Below, one piece after another: positions 18,908 through 28,506 of a stretch of 64,000 nucleotides of DNA. Source of the stretch: Candidatus Planktophila sp. (lineage in GTDB: Bacteria; Actinomycetota; Actinomycetes; Nanopelagicales; Nanopelagicaceae). Location of the stretch: assembly GCA_030649935.1 (NCBI GenBank), contig JAUSFN010000001.1, positions 16,201 through 80,200 of the forward strand. Reading direction: 5' to 3'. How positions within the stretch are numbered: the stretch's first letter is position 1; each line of letters starts with the position of its first letter. A program made the position numbers and the translations under genes. The notes below the pieces were generated by a model that was not told where the DNA came from, did not search any database, and was given only the letters and a program-made list of their open reading frames with translations.

Positions 18908-21745
18908 TTATTTCTTTACTTGTGCAGCGATTGCAGCAGCGATTGCAGATTTCAATCGATCCTGTGCTCGTCCATATGCAGCGAAGTCACCAATTGCAAG
19001 GGCCGCTTGTCCATCTGCCAATGCTTGCTTGGCAGATGCAAGTGCACTAGCCAAAGTGTCATTGGTTGTTCCACTCGTCGTCGGTGTTCCTCCTGAGGAA
19101 GTTGTACCGGAGTTACCACCGAATACTTGATCAAGTGCTCCCTTTAAAGTGTCGTCATATCCGATTTGATCTCCGAAGGAGACAAGTACTTTTTGGAGTA
19201 ATGGATACGCCGCCGAGTTTGCGGTAGCGCGAACGTAAACCGGTTGTACGTACAGTAATCCTCCACCAACTGGAAGCGTGAGCAGGTTACCTAGAACTAC
19301 ATCAGAGCCGCCTCGACGAAGTAGCGAGAGGGAGTTTGCAACTTCAGGCTTAGCTTCAAAATTAGATGCCACTTGTGAAGGGCCTGCGATGTTTGTGCTG
19401 CGTGGAAGTTGCAGAACTGTAATTTTGCCATAATCAGGACCCGCATCAGAGTTCACTGCAGCAAATGCTGACAAGTTCTCACGACCACCACGAGGAACAA
19501 ATGGAGTAGTAAGTGCAAACTCCGGCTTTGTATCCCCTGGCATCTGCAGAGTTAAGTAATAAGGAGGCTGGGCTCCTGCATTTGCTCCGAAAGTCGAAGG
19601 GTCGCGAGGTACGCGCCAGAAATCCTGGCCACCATAAAAGGCTGCAGCTGTTTTCACGTGATACTCAGAGAGAATTTCGCGTTGAACACGGAAAATATCC
19701 TCTGGATATCGAATGTGTGAGAGTAACTCCTTTGAAATCTTTGATTTTGCCTGAACGGTACCCGGGAAGGCTTTGCTCCACGTGGCTAAAACAGGGTCTT
19801 TTTCATCCCACTGATACAAAGTGACAGTGCCATCATATGCATCCACAGTTGCCTTTACTGAGTTGCGAATGTAGTTAACTCCTGTATTTCTTTGGGCAGT
19901 TACAGAGGATGAAGTTGCAGTGAGAACATCATTTGTCGCAGCTGAAAGTGAAATCTGCTTTGAATAAGGATAGCCAGCACTTGTTGTGTAGCCATCAATA
20001 ATCCATATTACTTTGCCACCAATTATCGCTGGATATGGATCTCCATCGAGTGTTAGCCATGGTGCAACTTTTGCAACTCTCTCACGAGGGTTACGCTCGA
20101 ATAGGATTTTTGAATCCTTATTAATAAGCGATGACAGTAAGAGTTTTTGCTCTTGGTACTTAAACGCGAAGACCAATTTATTAATCAGCGACCCAACTGG
20201 AACTCCACCGGTACCTGTGTAGGTATAGTTCTTTTGTCCATTAGCAGAAGAGTCATCTGGATAATCAAACTCAACAGGTGAGTCGGTTTTAATGCCACCA
20301 ATAATTGAATAATCAGGAACGTTTTCACCAAAATAAATTCGTGGCTGAAAATCGCCTAGACCCTTAGTTGGTGGCAGATCGCCAACTGCAAAGGAAGGCT
20401 TTCCATCGGCATCACGTGCATTTGCATACGCTGCAACAAATCCAAATCCGTGAGTATAGACAAGGTGATCATTGATCCAATTTCGAGATGGGTTACCAGC
20501 GATATTTAACTCACGAACGGCGACAACAACGTCGCGTTTTACCCCATCAATTGTGTATCGATCAAAATCGAGAGATTCAGGGAAGGCATAGTAAGGCTTA
20601 ATCTGTTGGAGTTGACGGAAAGTTGCAGAAAGGACATTTGGATCCATTAAGCGAATATTTGCAATCGTTGCTGCATCATCTGCAAGTTGTCCAGCCGAAG
20701 CCGTAAGAGTTGCCTGATAATCATTAACCTGTACACCATCTAGTCCATAGGCAGTGCGAGTCGCATCAATATTGCGCTGAATATATGGGGCTTCTTTAGA
20801 TGACTCACTCGGTTTTACCTGGAATTGTTGAATTGCACCTGGGTAGATTCCTGCGATTAAAACCGAAGAGACAACCAGAAGGGCTGTACCGGCTGCCGGT
20901 AGAACCCATGAGCGACGCACTATATTTGCAAAAAATAGTAGTGCGCAAACAACTGCAATTGCCGCCAAAATAGCTTTAGCGGGTAGGAGGGCATTTACAT
21001 CGGTATAGGTGAGCCCTGTGATGAGTTTGCTCTCTTTAAGTGCCAGCGCGTAGCGATCGAACCAGTAAGCCACTGCCTTTAATAAAACAACTCCTCCGAG
21101 TAATACTGAGAGTTGAACGCGTGCAGCAACTGTTGTGCGATCCTCTTGTACTTGTAAACGAATTCCTCCATATAAGTAATGAACAATTGCTGCGGCGATA
21201 ATGGCAAGGATTAATGTTGAAATACCCCATCCAATTAAAGTTTGCCAAAAAGGTAAACGGAATGCGAAGAAGGAAATATCCATATTGAACTGCGCATCGG
21301 TGACTCCAAACGGAGTCGAATTCTTAAATAGTAGCCAAGTCGACCAGACCAACGAACCGGATGTGCCAGCAAAGTAGAAGAGAGCAAGTCCCAAACCAAT
21401 AACAACCCAGCGTTTAATCGGTTCAATTTGCGCGCGATAACGTTCGAGATTATCGGCCTCAACGGTCATTGGTACATAAAGTGGGCGCTTTTTGTAGGCG
21501 ATCACAATATTTAAAAGTATGAGCGTTGCAGTAACTAATCCAGCGACTACAAAGAGCACAACTTTGGTCATTAATACGGTTGACCACACGGTTGTGAAGT
21601 TCACTGATTTAAACCAGAGCCAATCTGCATAGAAACCGCTCATGGAAACAAGGCCGAAACCAATAGCAACCACGATCGCGATTGTTATTTGAAGAGGGCC
21701 AAGTCGACGTTTGAAATTGAATTGGGGGGCTGCATTACTCATCAT
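18908..21745 (-). CDS. UPF0182 family integral membrane protein
   Basis: 945 aa, N-terminal TM segments, YPEDIFRVQREILSEYHV, Ala-rich coiled C-term. Confidence 0.93.
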   Translation of the reverse strand: MMSNAAPQFNFKRRLGPLQITIAIVVAIGFGLVSMSGFYADWLWFKSVNFTTVWSTVLMTKVVLFVVAGLVTATLILLNIVIAYKKRPLYVPMTVEADNLERYRAQIEPIKRWVVIGLGLALFYFAGTSGSLVWSTWLLFKNSTPFGVTDAQFNMDISFFAFRLPFWQTLIGWGISTLILAIIAAAIVHYLYGGIRLQVQEDRTTVAARVQLSVLLGGVVLLKAVAYWFDRYALALKESKLITGLTYTDVNALLPAKAILAAIAVVCALLFFANIVRRSWVLPAAGTALLVVSSVLIAGIYPGAIQQFQVKPSESSKEAPYIQRNIDATRTAYGLDGVQVNDYQATLTASAGQLADDAATIANIRLMDPNVLSATFRQLQQIKPYYAFPESLDFDRYTIDGVKRDVVVAVRELNIAGNPSRNWINDHLVYTHGFGFVAAYANARDADGKPSFAVGDLPPTKGLGDFQPRIYFGENVPDYSIIGGIKTDSPVEFDYPDDSSANGQKNYTYTGTGGVPVGSLINKLVFAFKYQEQKLLLSSLINKDSKILFERNPRERVAKVAPWLTLDGDPYPAIIGGKVIWIIDGYTTSAGYPYSKQISLSAATNDVLTATSSSVTAQRNTGVNYIRNSVKATVDAYDGTVTLYQWDEKDPVLATWSKAFPGTVQAKSKISKELLSHIRYPEDIFRVQREILSEYHVKTAAAFYGGQDFWRVPRDPSTFGANAGAQPPYYLTLQMPGDTKPEFALTTPFVPRGGRENLSAFAAVNSDAGPDYGKITVLQLPRSTNIAGPSQVASNFEAKPEVANSLSLLRRGGSDVVLGNLLTLPVGGGLLYVQPVYVRATANSAAYPLLQKVLVSFGDQIGYDDTLKGALDQVFGGNSGTTSSGGTPTTSGTTNDTLASALASAKQALADGQAALAIGDFAAYGRAQDRLKSAIAAAIAAQVKK

Positions 21746-21861
21746 GGGATAACGCTAGCGCACCAACAGGGAAGCAACTTTCCAGAATTGAAGGCGAATT
21801 AACGTCTTGCGCCAGGCCAGTGTGCCTAGTAGAGAGGCGAGAGGGCGAAAATCAGGCCTGC

Positions 21862-22611
21862 CTACTCCTTAGAGGTTAATGCCTTTAGGGCATCATCAAG
21901 GGTGGCGACGATCACGACTTTCATGCCTTTGGGGACGCTAGTGATCTCGTCGCGATTTCCAAAAGGAGCTAGAAATAACGTAGCACCTGCTTTATAAGCG
22001 GAGTGGATTTTTTCATTAATACCACCTATAGGGCCAACTTTTCCATCGATTGAGATCGTGCCGGATCCTGAAATATGGCGACCACGCAAAATATCTGTGG
22101 GTGTAAGTAACTCAATCACGCCAAGTGCAAAAATCATTCCCCCACTTGGTCCTCCCGTGCGCTTCACATCAAAATTAATATTCTCTTCAATGAGTTGATC
22201 CGAGGTGACCTCGAAATCTGGATGGCGCGAAAGATAACGCAATCCCGCACCTATCGCTTTACTCTGTGAACGAACCATGTCGGCATCGGCGGCCTTTTTC
22301 TCAGATTCAGTAGTTGCACCGGGTGGGTAAATCGCGGCGCGAGGGTAAACCGCCTCATCACTTCGAATCCATGCATAAAGTACTTCTGGACCGACTATCC
22401 AGTTATTAGGGTTAGTTACCCGAACCGACATTAAATCTAACCGTCCAGTGGCTGGATAAGATTTTTGATTTTTAACTGTAATAATTTTTTCGAAGATATT
22501 TTGAGCGTTGCCCGGCATGACAATCACAAAGGGAAGTGGAGCAATAAGGGCTAAGGTAAAGAAGATTCCAAGAATCGCAGTTGCAAAACGGGGAAGCGGT
22601 GAGAAGCGCAC
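21862..22611 (-). CDS. Secreted/membrane Lon-like (S16, YlbL-type) protease
   Basis: KRTGGPSGGMIFALGVIELLTPTDILRGRHISGSGTISIDGKVGPIGGINEKIHSAYKAGA (Ser and Lys of S16 dyad); N-terminal TM. Confidence 0.85.
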   Translation of the reverse strand: MRFSPLPRFATAILGIFFTLALIAPLPFVIVMPGNAQNIFEKIITVKNQKSYPATGRLDLMSVRVTNPNNWIVGPEVLYAWIRSDEAVYPRAAIYPPGATTESEKKAADADMVRSQSKAIGAGLRYLSRHPDFEVTSDQLIEENINFDVKRTGGPSGGMIFALGVIELLTPTDILRGRHISGSGTISIDGKVGPIGGINEKIHSAYKAGATLFLAPFGNRDEITSVPKGMKVVIVATLDDALKALTSKE

Positions 22612-22623
22612 TTGAAAAGTTAA

Positions 22624-22869
22624 TTAAGCGCGAGGCTTAGGGCCGGGTTCTATGACCTCGGGCTGAGTGGGATTAGCAGCTGCCTCAACGTCTCGAGCCT
22701 GAGATTGGCGCAAAGACTCTTGAAAACGCTGAAACTGTCCAACAGATCTTTGTGTCGCCTGCTGATACTTACTTTGAAATTTGGAGATCCAGAGAACGTA
22801 GGCAAGTGCTCCCGTAAGTCCAATTGCGGGAACTATCCACCAAATTAAGGCTGTAGCTGCGCTCGACAT
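22624..22869 (-). CDS. Small single-TM protein
   Basis: 81 aa, N-terminal TM, charged C-term; directly upstream of the Lon-like gene. Confidence 0.55.
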   Translation of the reverse strand: MSSAATALIWWIVPAIGLTGALAYVLWISKFQSKYQQATQRSVGQFQRFQESLRQSQARDVEAAANPTQPEVIEPGPKPRA

Positions 22870-23062
22870 AGGGTCAGCCTACCCTGCCTTTCCAGCGCTC
22901 GCCCTCTTTCCCTTACGCACACGATTGCTCCATGCCTTTCAACGATGCCATGGCCAGAGAGTGTGAGCTTTGAACTTTCTGTGAGCCTACTCGAATATCT
23001 TTAGAGAATTAGCGGGAAGAAAAGGGAGCCCAATTAGGTTATATGGCTGAGAGGATTACCAC

Positions 23063-24379
23063 ATGACGCCATTTGGTTTTACACCTGACAGTTCCGATGA
23101 TGCCGACAATAAAAAAGGCGACGGTTCTGTTGATTTTGCTGCAATGATGGCGCAGATACAAAGTCAGATTCAAGAACAGTTTTCAAAGCTTGGAATGAGT
23201 GGTCCGGGTTTTGCGCCATCAAGTGAGGTACTACCCAAAAATATTGTTAGAGATACAGCAAAAAAATTTGTAACGGCTAAGGGTTCAGCACCAGTTGGAG
23301 CTAACGACGTGGCTGAGATTTCAGAGGCTTTTTCAATCGCGGAATTGTGGCTCAATGAGGCGACATTTTTTTCGCAAACAAATGTTTCTGCTAACTCAAC
23401 TCTTGCTAGAACTGATTGGGTCGATTCAACTCTATCTGGCTGGCAGAGTTCGGTAGAACCACTCGCCCTTGGTTTAACATCTGCAATCTCCGAACTACTT
23501 AAAGATTCCGCTAATCAAGAGGGTTCAGGTTTACCGGAAGAGGAGATAGCGATTCCAGTCGGAATGATTGCAACGTTACTTCGTTCATTCATCGGCTCTC
23601 TTATGGCAACACAATTGGGTCAATCAATTGGCGGATTAGCGGGTACTTCCACTGGAATTCATGATGTTGGATTACCGTTGGTAGATCCTGTTTACCCTGC
23701 GCTCGTTTCTCAAAATATTGATGAATGGGCCCAGGAGTTAGATATTCCGATCGATGAAGTTCGAATATTTCATGCGCTTCGAGAAAGTGCTGGTGCCCGT
23801 TTATTTTCACATAACCCATGGCTAATTTCATATATTCGAACCGCCATCACGGATTATGCAAAGGGTATACACATAGATATTGAGGCTATCCAACGCCAGG
23901 CGCAAGAGGCTTTCGATGCCTCAAGTAATGGTGGGAGTGAGTTCGATCCAACTAATCCCGAAACTTTCCAGATGGCGCTCAATGAAGGAATCTTTACACC
24001 TGAAGAGACTCCAGCTCAACGTGATGCTCTAACAAAGTTGGAAACAGTGCTTGCGCTCGTAGATGGATGGAACGAAGCAGTCGTTGCAGCTGCAGCAGGT
24101 GATCGCTTGCCAAATATTTCAGCTTTACAGGAAACGTTGCGTCGACGGCGTGCAACATCGGCACCGACACAACAACTCTTCTCAAATCTCTTTGGACTTC
24201 AAGTTTCACCGCGACTGGCGCGCGAGGCTGCAACTTTTTGGCGTTCAGTCACTGTATTACGTGATCTGCAATCACGGGACCAAATTTGGAGTGGAATTTT
24301 GCCAAGTGCGGCCGATCTATTAACTCCAGAAAACTATTTATCAAGTATTGAGATTCCCGACGACCTGTCCTCGCTTTAG
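23063..24379 (+). CDS. Zinc-dependent metalloprotease-like DUF2342 protein
   Basis: QLGQSIGGLAGTSTGIHDVGLPL, VRIFHALRESAGARLF; neighbours M48 and DUF5679 genes. Confidence 0.82.
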   Translation: MTPFGFTPDSSDDADNKKGDGSVDFAAMMAQIQSQIQEQFSKLGMSGPGFAPSSEVLPKNIVRDTAKKFVTAKGSAPVGANDVAEISEAFSIAELWLNEATFFSQTNVSANSTLARTDWVDSTLSGWQSSVEPLALGLTSAISELLKDSANQEGSGLPEEEIAIPVGMIATLLRSFIGSLMATQLGQSIGGLAGTSTGIHDVGLPLVDPVYPALVSQNIDEWAQELDIPIDEVRIFHALRESAGARLFSHNPWLISYIRTAITDYAKGIHIDIEAIQRQAQEAFDASSNGGSEFDPTNPETFQMALNEGIFTPEETPAQRDALTKLETVLALVDGWNEAVVAAAAGDRLPNISALQETLRRRRATSAPTQQLFSNLFGLQVSPRLAREAATFWRSVTVLRDLQSRDQIWSGILPSAADLLTPENYLSSIEIPDDLSSL

Positions 24380-24399
24380 ACGACCTGTCCTCGCTTTAG
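24360..24399 (+). repeat. 20-bp perfect tandem duplication of the gene 3' end including the stop codon
   Basis: ACGACCTGTCCTCGCTTTAG x2; first copy ends on the TAG of 23063..24379. Confidence 0.97.
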
Positions 24400-24509
24400 T
24401 TTTTTGAAGTGGTTCGCGTTTTCGAAACTTCATTTGCGTTTTCAAAAATGGCCTTGCACATTGAATTAATGAAACTCCGCTCGTGAATTTCTCATATGTG
24501 TTTTTTCAC

Positions 24510-24577
24510 CTTTGTTTTAACCACACCTTTGTTTTAACTACACATTTCTTTTAACTACACATTTCTCTTAACTACAT
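24510..24577. repeat. 17-bp x 4 degenerating intergenic tandem array
   Basis: CTTTGTTTTAACCACAC / CTTTGTTTTAACTACAC / ATTTCTTTTAACTACAC / ATTTCTCTTAACTACAT. Confidence 0.92.
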
Positions 24578-24946
24578 GTTCTTATTACTAAGCTTATGTG
24601 TCTGGCTTTATTCTTCTCTTGCTCCAGAGAGTGAGTAATTAGTTTGAGCTAAAACGCGGCGAATAAAACGACCCCTTTGATAATGAAGTTATTTAGAACC
24701 TGCGCTGCTCGAACTTCAACAATGAAGAGCGAACTCCCCGGGCGCTCATTCTTTATCAGCCTTCCCCTTGCTGATATAGAACAGTTATCCGAGGAGTTCG
24801 TAGTTGTAAAGTAAACAAAATCGGCCTGAGAATCAACTGAACAAAACGTTGACAAAGCAGTTTTTAATCGTGTAGGCGTTTACCTTTGGCGCAGGCTTGT
24901 CTAGAAAATTAATATCTCTCAACACGTAGTTGAGTTTTCTCATCTT

Positions 24947-25591
24947 TTGGCTAGCGAGGGATACCTTCACTCCATGAGTCTTGATAGTTTTTTGGATGAT
25001 CTAGAGCCCGATTCCGTCGAGGATTTAGATCGCGATGCCACTTTGCCCGGAATAAACGAGGGCGAGATTGTGGTGATTCGCTCAGCGCGCAGGAAAAAGA
25101 ACATTTCTGCCTACCGAGCGGGTGGCCGAATTGTGGTTTCTATTCCCGCCCGCATGAGTCGGGCCGATGAACGGGCGATGGTCCCGGAAATGGTGGCCAA
25201 AATCCGTGCCCAAGAGGCGGCAATCACTATGAGCGAGAGCGCTCTTGCAGATCGAATCGACCAACTTTTGCGAAAGTTCGCCCCTGAAATCACGATTCGC
25301 CCCTCAGATGTGAGCTGGCGAGCGATGCGTGAGCGCTGGGGCTCCTGTACCAGCGTAGACCGGAGGATTCGTATCTCTGACCGCCTCAAAGGCGCCCCGG
25401 CCCATGCCCTCGACTATGTTCTCTTTCACGAGGCGATTCACTTAGAGATTAGCGATCACAGCTTTGGATTTAAAGCGATCTTAGGGAGGTTTCCCTATAC
25501 CGACGTTGCAACTGCATATTTAGATGGCTATGAGGCGGCCGAAACGGCGCTTGCCTTACCGGAGGAGCTGAAGAAACTTCTAAAAAAATAA
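24947..25591 (+). CDS. M48-family (YgjP/DUF45-like) metallopeptidase
   Basis: RWGSCTS...RIRISDRLKGAPAHALDYVLFHEAIHLEISDHSFGF (HEAIH). Start may be internal, e.g. MSLDSFLDD. Confidence 0.85.
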   Translation: MASEGYLHSMSLDSFLDDLEPDSVEDLDRDATLPGINEGEIVVIRSARRKKNISAYRAGGRIVVSIPARMSRADERAMVPEMVAKIRAQEAAITMSESALADRIDQLLRKFAPEITIRPSDVSWRAMRERWGSCTSVDRRIRISDRLKGAPAHALDYVLFHEAIHLEISDHSFGFKAILGRFPYTDVATAYLDGYEAAETALALPEELKKLLKK

Positions 25592-25699
25592 GCCCAGATA
25601 GGCGTAATTACGAGCACTCAAGGGTATCGTCATGCTTAATAACGCCTGCCCCGTACGGGGAGCACCCTCTGGGTTGCAAGCGTGGAGTGGAGGAAGAGA

Positions 25700-25858
25700 A
25701 TGGCAGAGACGTATAAAGGAACTGCTTACTGCGTGAAGTGCAAAGAAAAGCATGACTTCGAAGGAACCATTAGCGTGAGTGACTCAGGTCGCCGAACAGC
25801 TAAAGGTGTCTGCCCAGTCTGTGGCACCAAGATCAGCACTTTCCTTAAAAAAGCCTAG
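25700..25858 (+). CDS. DUF5679-like zinc-ribbon protein, 52 aa (absent from ORF track)
   Basis: MAETYKGTAYCVKCKEKHDFEGTISVSDSGRRTAKGVCPVCGTKISTFLKKA*; two CxxC knuckles; GGAGGAAG upstream. Confidence 0.9.
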   Translation: MAETYKGTAYCVKCKEKHDFEGTISVSDSGRRTAKGVCPVCGTKISTFLKKA

Positions 25859-25918
25859 TAATTAAATTTCGCTCACCTCGAGCCGCACGTGCGGTGTGCT
25901 GAGCGTCTAGCAGTAGAG

Positions 25919-25953
25919 AAAGCCCCGACTCAGATGTGAGTTGGGGTTTTTTC
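25919..25953 (+). terminator. Rho-independent terminator
   Basis: AAAGCCCCGACTCAGATGTGAGTTGGGGTTTTTT. Confidence 0.88.
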
Positions 25954-26030
25954 TTGTCGCACTCACGATGACGCGCTAAGCGATAAGAAATTAACTCCGC
26001 GTAGTCAATGCGCGATGTAGCCCACAGTAA

Positions 26031-27380
26031 ATGAAGGAAGATATTTCGACGGCTACCTTCTGGCGCACCCTTGTCACTATGGTAACTACAGAGACTGACA
26101 CCCAAACTCCCGAGAAAATTTCAGCACATCACAATTCATATCCCCGCCTTAAAAATGGCGTTTATATTAGTCGGGTAGCAACACCAGAAGAAGAGTCGAT
26201 GCACGTTGCAACATCACACCACGCAATCGAAATCTTTCATGGTGGGGCACGGGCAATTATCTCTCAACTCAACGGACTTCAAACTCCTGAAGAGATTAGT
26301 ACCGTTCTTTCAGCGCCAATTGAGGTGATTGATCGAATCCTCACCGAACTCAAAGATGCAAACTTCATCGACACAGTTCGAAATAAAATAACCTTACACA
26401 ATCGTTTTCAGTCGGCCATTGCATCCCGCTTGGCGAATACTCAGGATCAAAGTTTGGATGCAGCATTTAGCCAGTTGCAAAAAAGATTAGCCCCTGAACT
26501 CAGTCAAGCAACATGGATAGTTGGAGTCAATGACGGCGGCGTAGAATTGTTATCCAATCGCCAAAACTTTGGAATTGAAATATTCGGAAGCTCGCGTACC
26601 GCGACACTCATTTGTTCAATTTTGTTGGCAAGTGGTGTGACAAATACGCGAATGGCTCTTACGTCAACACAACAACATCCAACTGTTAGTGATAGCGATT
26701 TAGGCACGGGAGCGCTCCGCACGAGCGATATCGGTTTGAATTTTCGAAGCCGTCTCGAAGAGTTATCCCGTGAGTGGTCATTATTTCCAGTAGCATCTCA
26801 CCGTGGCTCCATCCATAAACAAATGGTCGAGTTAATCCCTGAACACAATCTTCGAATTATTGTCGGAAACTACGAACCTGAGCTGATTGAACATTTAACT
26901 CACGACAACCAGGATCACCTTTTTGTCGGAAAAATAGCTGGCGGAGTTGCAACATGCGGACCGCTTGTAAAGCCAGGCAAGACTCCCTGTATACATTGTT
27001 TGACGCTTGGAACGCAGGAAAGAAGCGGTAGATTTCAAAGAGAGTTAATGGCAACTCAAGGAACAAGTGATGAACTACCCATTGCAATTGCCCACCAGTT
27101 AGCTGCAATTGCCGCACATACTGCGCTGCGTTTCATCGATACAGGGGCATCATCATTGATTGGTGCGCAGATTCAGGTGAATTACCTTGAGCCTTTAACT
27201 CCGAAGCTGAACAGTTTTTCACGACATCCGCGATGTGAATGTGTGTGGAGGCAGGCGAATTCGGAGTTTTCCGACGAAGCAATGGTTCTTGGTTTTGCAG
27301 ATATACACAATGCCGAACTGCTTCACATTTCGCATGGGCAAAAAGTAGAAGACTTACACGAAATTTCACTAAAACTCTAG
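26031..27380 (+). CDS. ThiF/E1-like, TOMM cyclodehydratase-type leader-binding protein
   Basis: GPLVKPGKTPCIHCLTLGTQERSGRF and HPRCECVW typical of ocin-ThiF-like proteins. Alternative start 26079. Confidence 0.65.
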   Translation: MKEDISTATFWRTLVTMVTTETDTQTPEKISAHHNSYPRLKNGVYISRVATPEEESMHVATSHHAIEIFHGGARAIISQLNGLQTPEEISTVLSAPIEVIDRILTELKDANFIDTVRNKITLHNRFQSAIASRLANTQDQSLDAAFSQLQKRLAPELSQATWIVGVNDGGVELLSNRQNFGIEIFGSSRTATLICSILLASGVTNTRMALTSTQQHPTVSDSDLGTGALRTSDIGLNFRSRLEELSREWSLFPVASHRGSIHKQMVELIPEHNLRIIVGNYEPELIEHLTHDNQDHLFVGKIAGGVATCGPLVKPGKTPCIHCLTLGTQERSGRFQRELMATQGTSDELPIAIAHQLAAIAAHTALRFIDTGASSLIGAQIQVNYLEPLTPKLNSFSRHPRCECVWRQANSEFSDEAMVLGFADIHNAELLHISHGQKVEDLHEISLKL

Positions 27381-27388
27381 GAGGAGCA

Positions 27389-27622
27389 ATGAACGGATTA
27401 CATACAAAACTTGTAAAGGTTGAGATATCCCTACAAGAAGGATTGACACGTGCACATAGACATTTCCATGCTCGTCTGCGCGATGAACGCGGGGATGTTC
27501 CCGGATGGGTGCTCGTAGTATTAATGACCACCGGACTAGTGACCGCAATCTGGACAATTGCAGCACCTCGCTTAAGTGCGATATTAAAAAATTCACTTGA
27601 TGCAATGAATGGAATTCGCTAA
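27389..27622 (+). CDS. Flp-type/pseudopilin-like small protein
   Basis: ATG at 27389 with GGAGGAG SD inside the longer ORF; RGDVPGWVLVVLMTTGLVTAIWTIAAPRLSAIL. Confidence 0.75.
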   Translation: MNGLHTKLVKVEISLQEGLTRAHRHFHARLRDERGDVPGWVLVVLMTTGLVTAIWTIAAPRLSAILKNSLDAMNGIR

Positions 27623-28040
27623 AGCTGTTAACATGCGCAATTTTTTAAAACAGTTAGAGAATTTCATGCGACGAAAAACTTCAGGTGCTAAAGCTCTTCT
27701 ATGTCTCGAGGATGGAAATGTTGAAAGTTCTTTGGTTTTAATCCCATTACTAATTCTTTTTCTAATGTGTATGCAGCTGATAATTGCCACAAACTTGCGT
27801 AATGGTGATTTTGCCATCGCGCAGGGCGATGCATCTCGGCGTGCAATATCCGGCGAGATTTATTCAACAGATAAAGTAATTGAACTCAACTCACCTGATC
27901 CATTTGCACACATCAGAGTGCTAATTTCGCACAGGCGAACAGGATTGCCGCATTTGGTTCCAGGACTGATCGCTTTAATGGGTGGCGCACCAACAACCGA
28001 TGTAAGGGGTGCAGCGATAATGGAGCCAATAAATGAATAA
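27609..28040 (+). CDS. TadE-like pilus assembly protein
   Basis: GNVESSLVLIPLLILFLMCMQLIIATNLRNGDFAIAQGDASRRAISG; alternative start 27633. Confidence 0.7.
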   Translation: MEFAKAVNMRNFLKQLENFMRRKTSGAKALLCLEDGNVESSLVLIPLLILFLMCMQLIIATNLRNGDFAIAQGDASRRAISGEIYSTDKVIELNSPDPFAHIRVLISHRRTGLPHLVPGLIALMGGAPTTDVRGAAIMEPINE

Positions 28041-28506
28041 ATATTGGAGGCTCGCTTATCCAAAACACGCTCTTACTTCCACAACTCATCTTCGACTTTT
28101 TAAAAGAAGATTCATAATTGATGAAAAGGGTAGTGCGATTGTTGAGTTCGTTATTCTTGCGATCCCTCTCTTTATCCCAATTTTCATCTATCTGGCAAGT
28201 TTCGCCTCATTGAGCGGTAACGAGGCGATTGTTCGAACGTTGGCGCGTGAGGCTTTGCGTGCTTATGTAGTTAGCGAAAACGATCACGCCGGACGAGAAG
28301 TTTCGGCACAAGCGCTTGCTGTAATTGCAGACCACTTAGGGTTAACAGATGGTGAGATTGACACACTTTCTGCCCGTTACGAGTGTTCTAAGAATCCATG
28401 TCTGTCAGCTAATGGGCGCATTAGATTAACGATTTCATTTATTGATTCACGGTCACGTCGGACCATAGAGGCATCTGCTCAGGAGCACATAAGCCCATGG
28501 ATGTAG
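28033..28506 (+). CDS. TadE-like pilus assembly protein
   Basis: KGSAIVEFVILAIPLFIPIFIYLASFASLSGNEAIVRTLAREALRAYV. Confidence 0.78.
   Translation: MNKYWRLAYPKHALTSTTHLRLFKRRFIIDEKGSAIVEFVILAIPLFIPIFIYLASFASLSGNEAIVRTLAREALRAYVVSENDHAGREVSAQALAVIADHLGLTDGEIDTLSARYECSKNPCLSANGRIRLTISFIDSRSRRTIEASAQEHISPWM

Noticed and set aside
24649-24855. 68-aa minus-strand ORF and a 44-aa plus-strand ORF (from 24683) in the long spacer
   Set aside because: No SD, motif or conserved pattern that I can support; could be revisited with comparative data.
25883-25894. CCGCACGTGCGG perfect palindrome upstream of the terminator
   Set aside because: A single short palindrome with no second site; could be a hairpin but not enough evidence for an operator.
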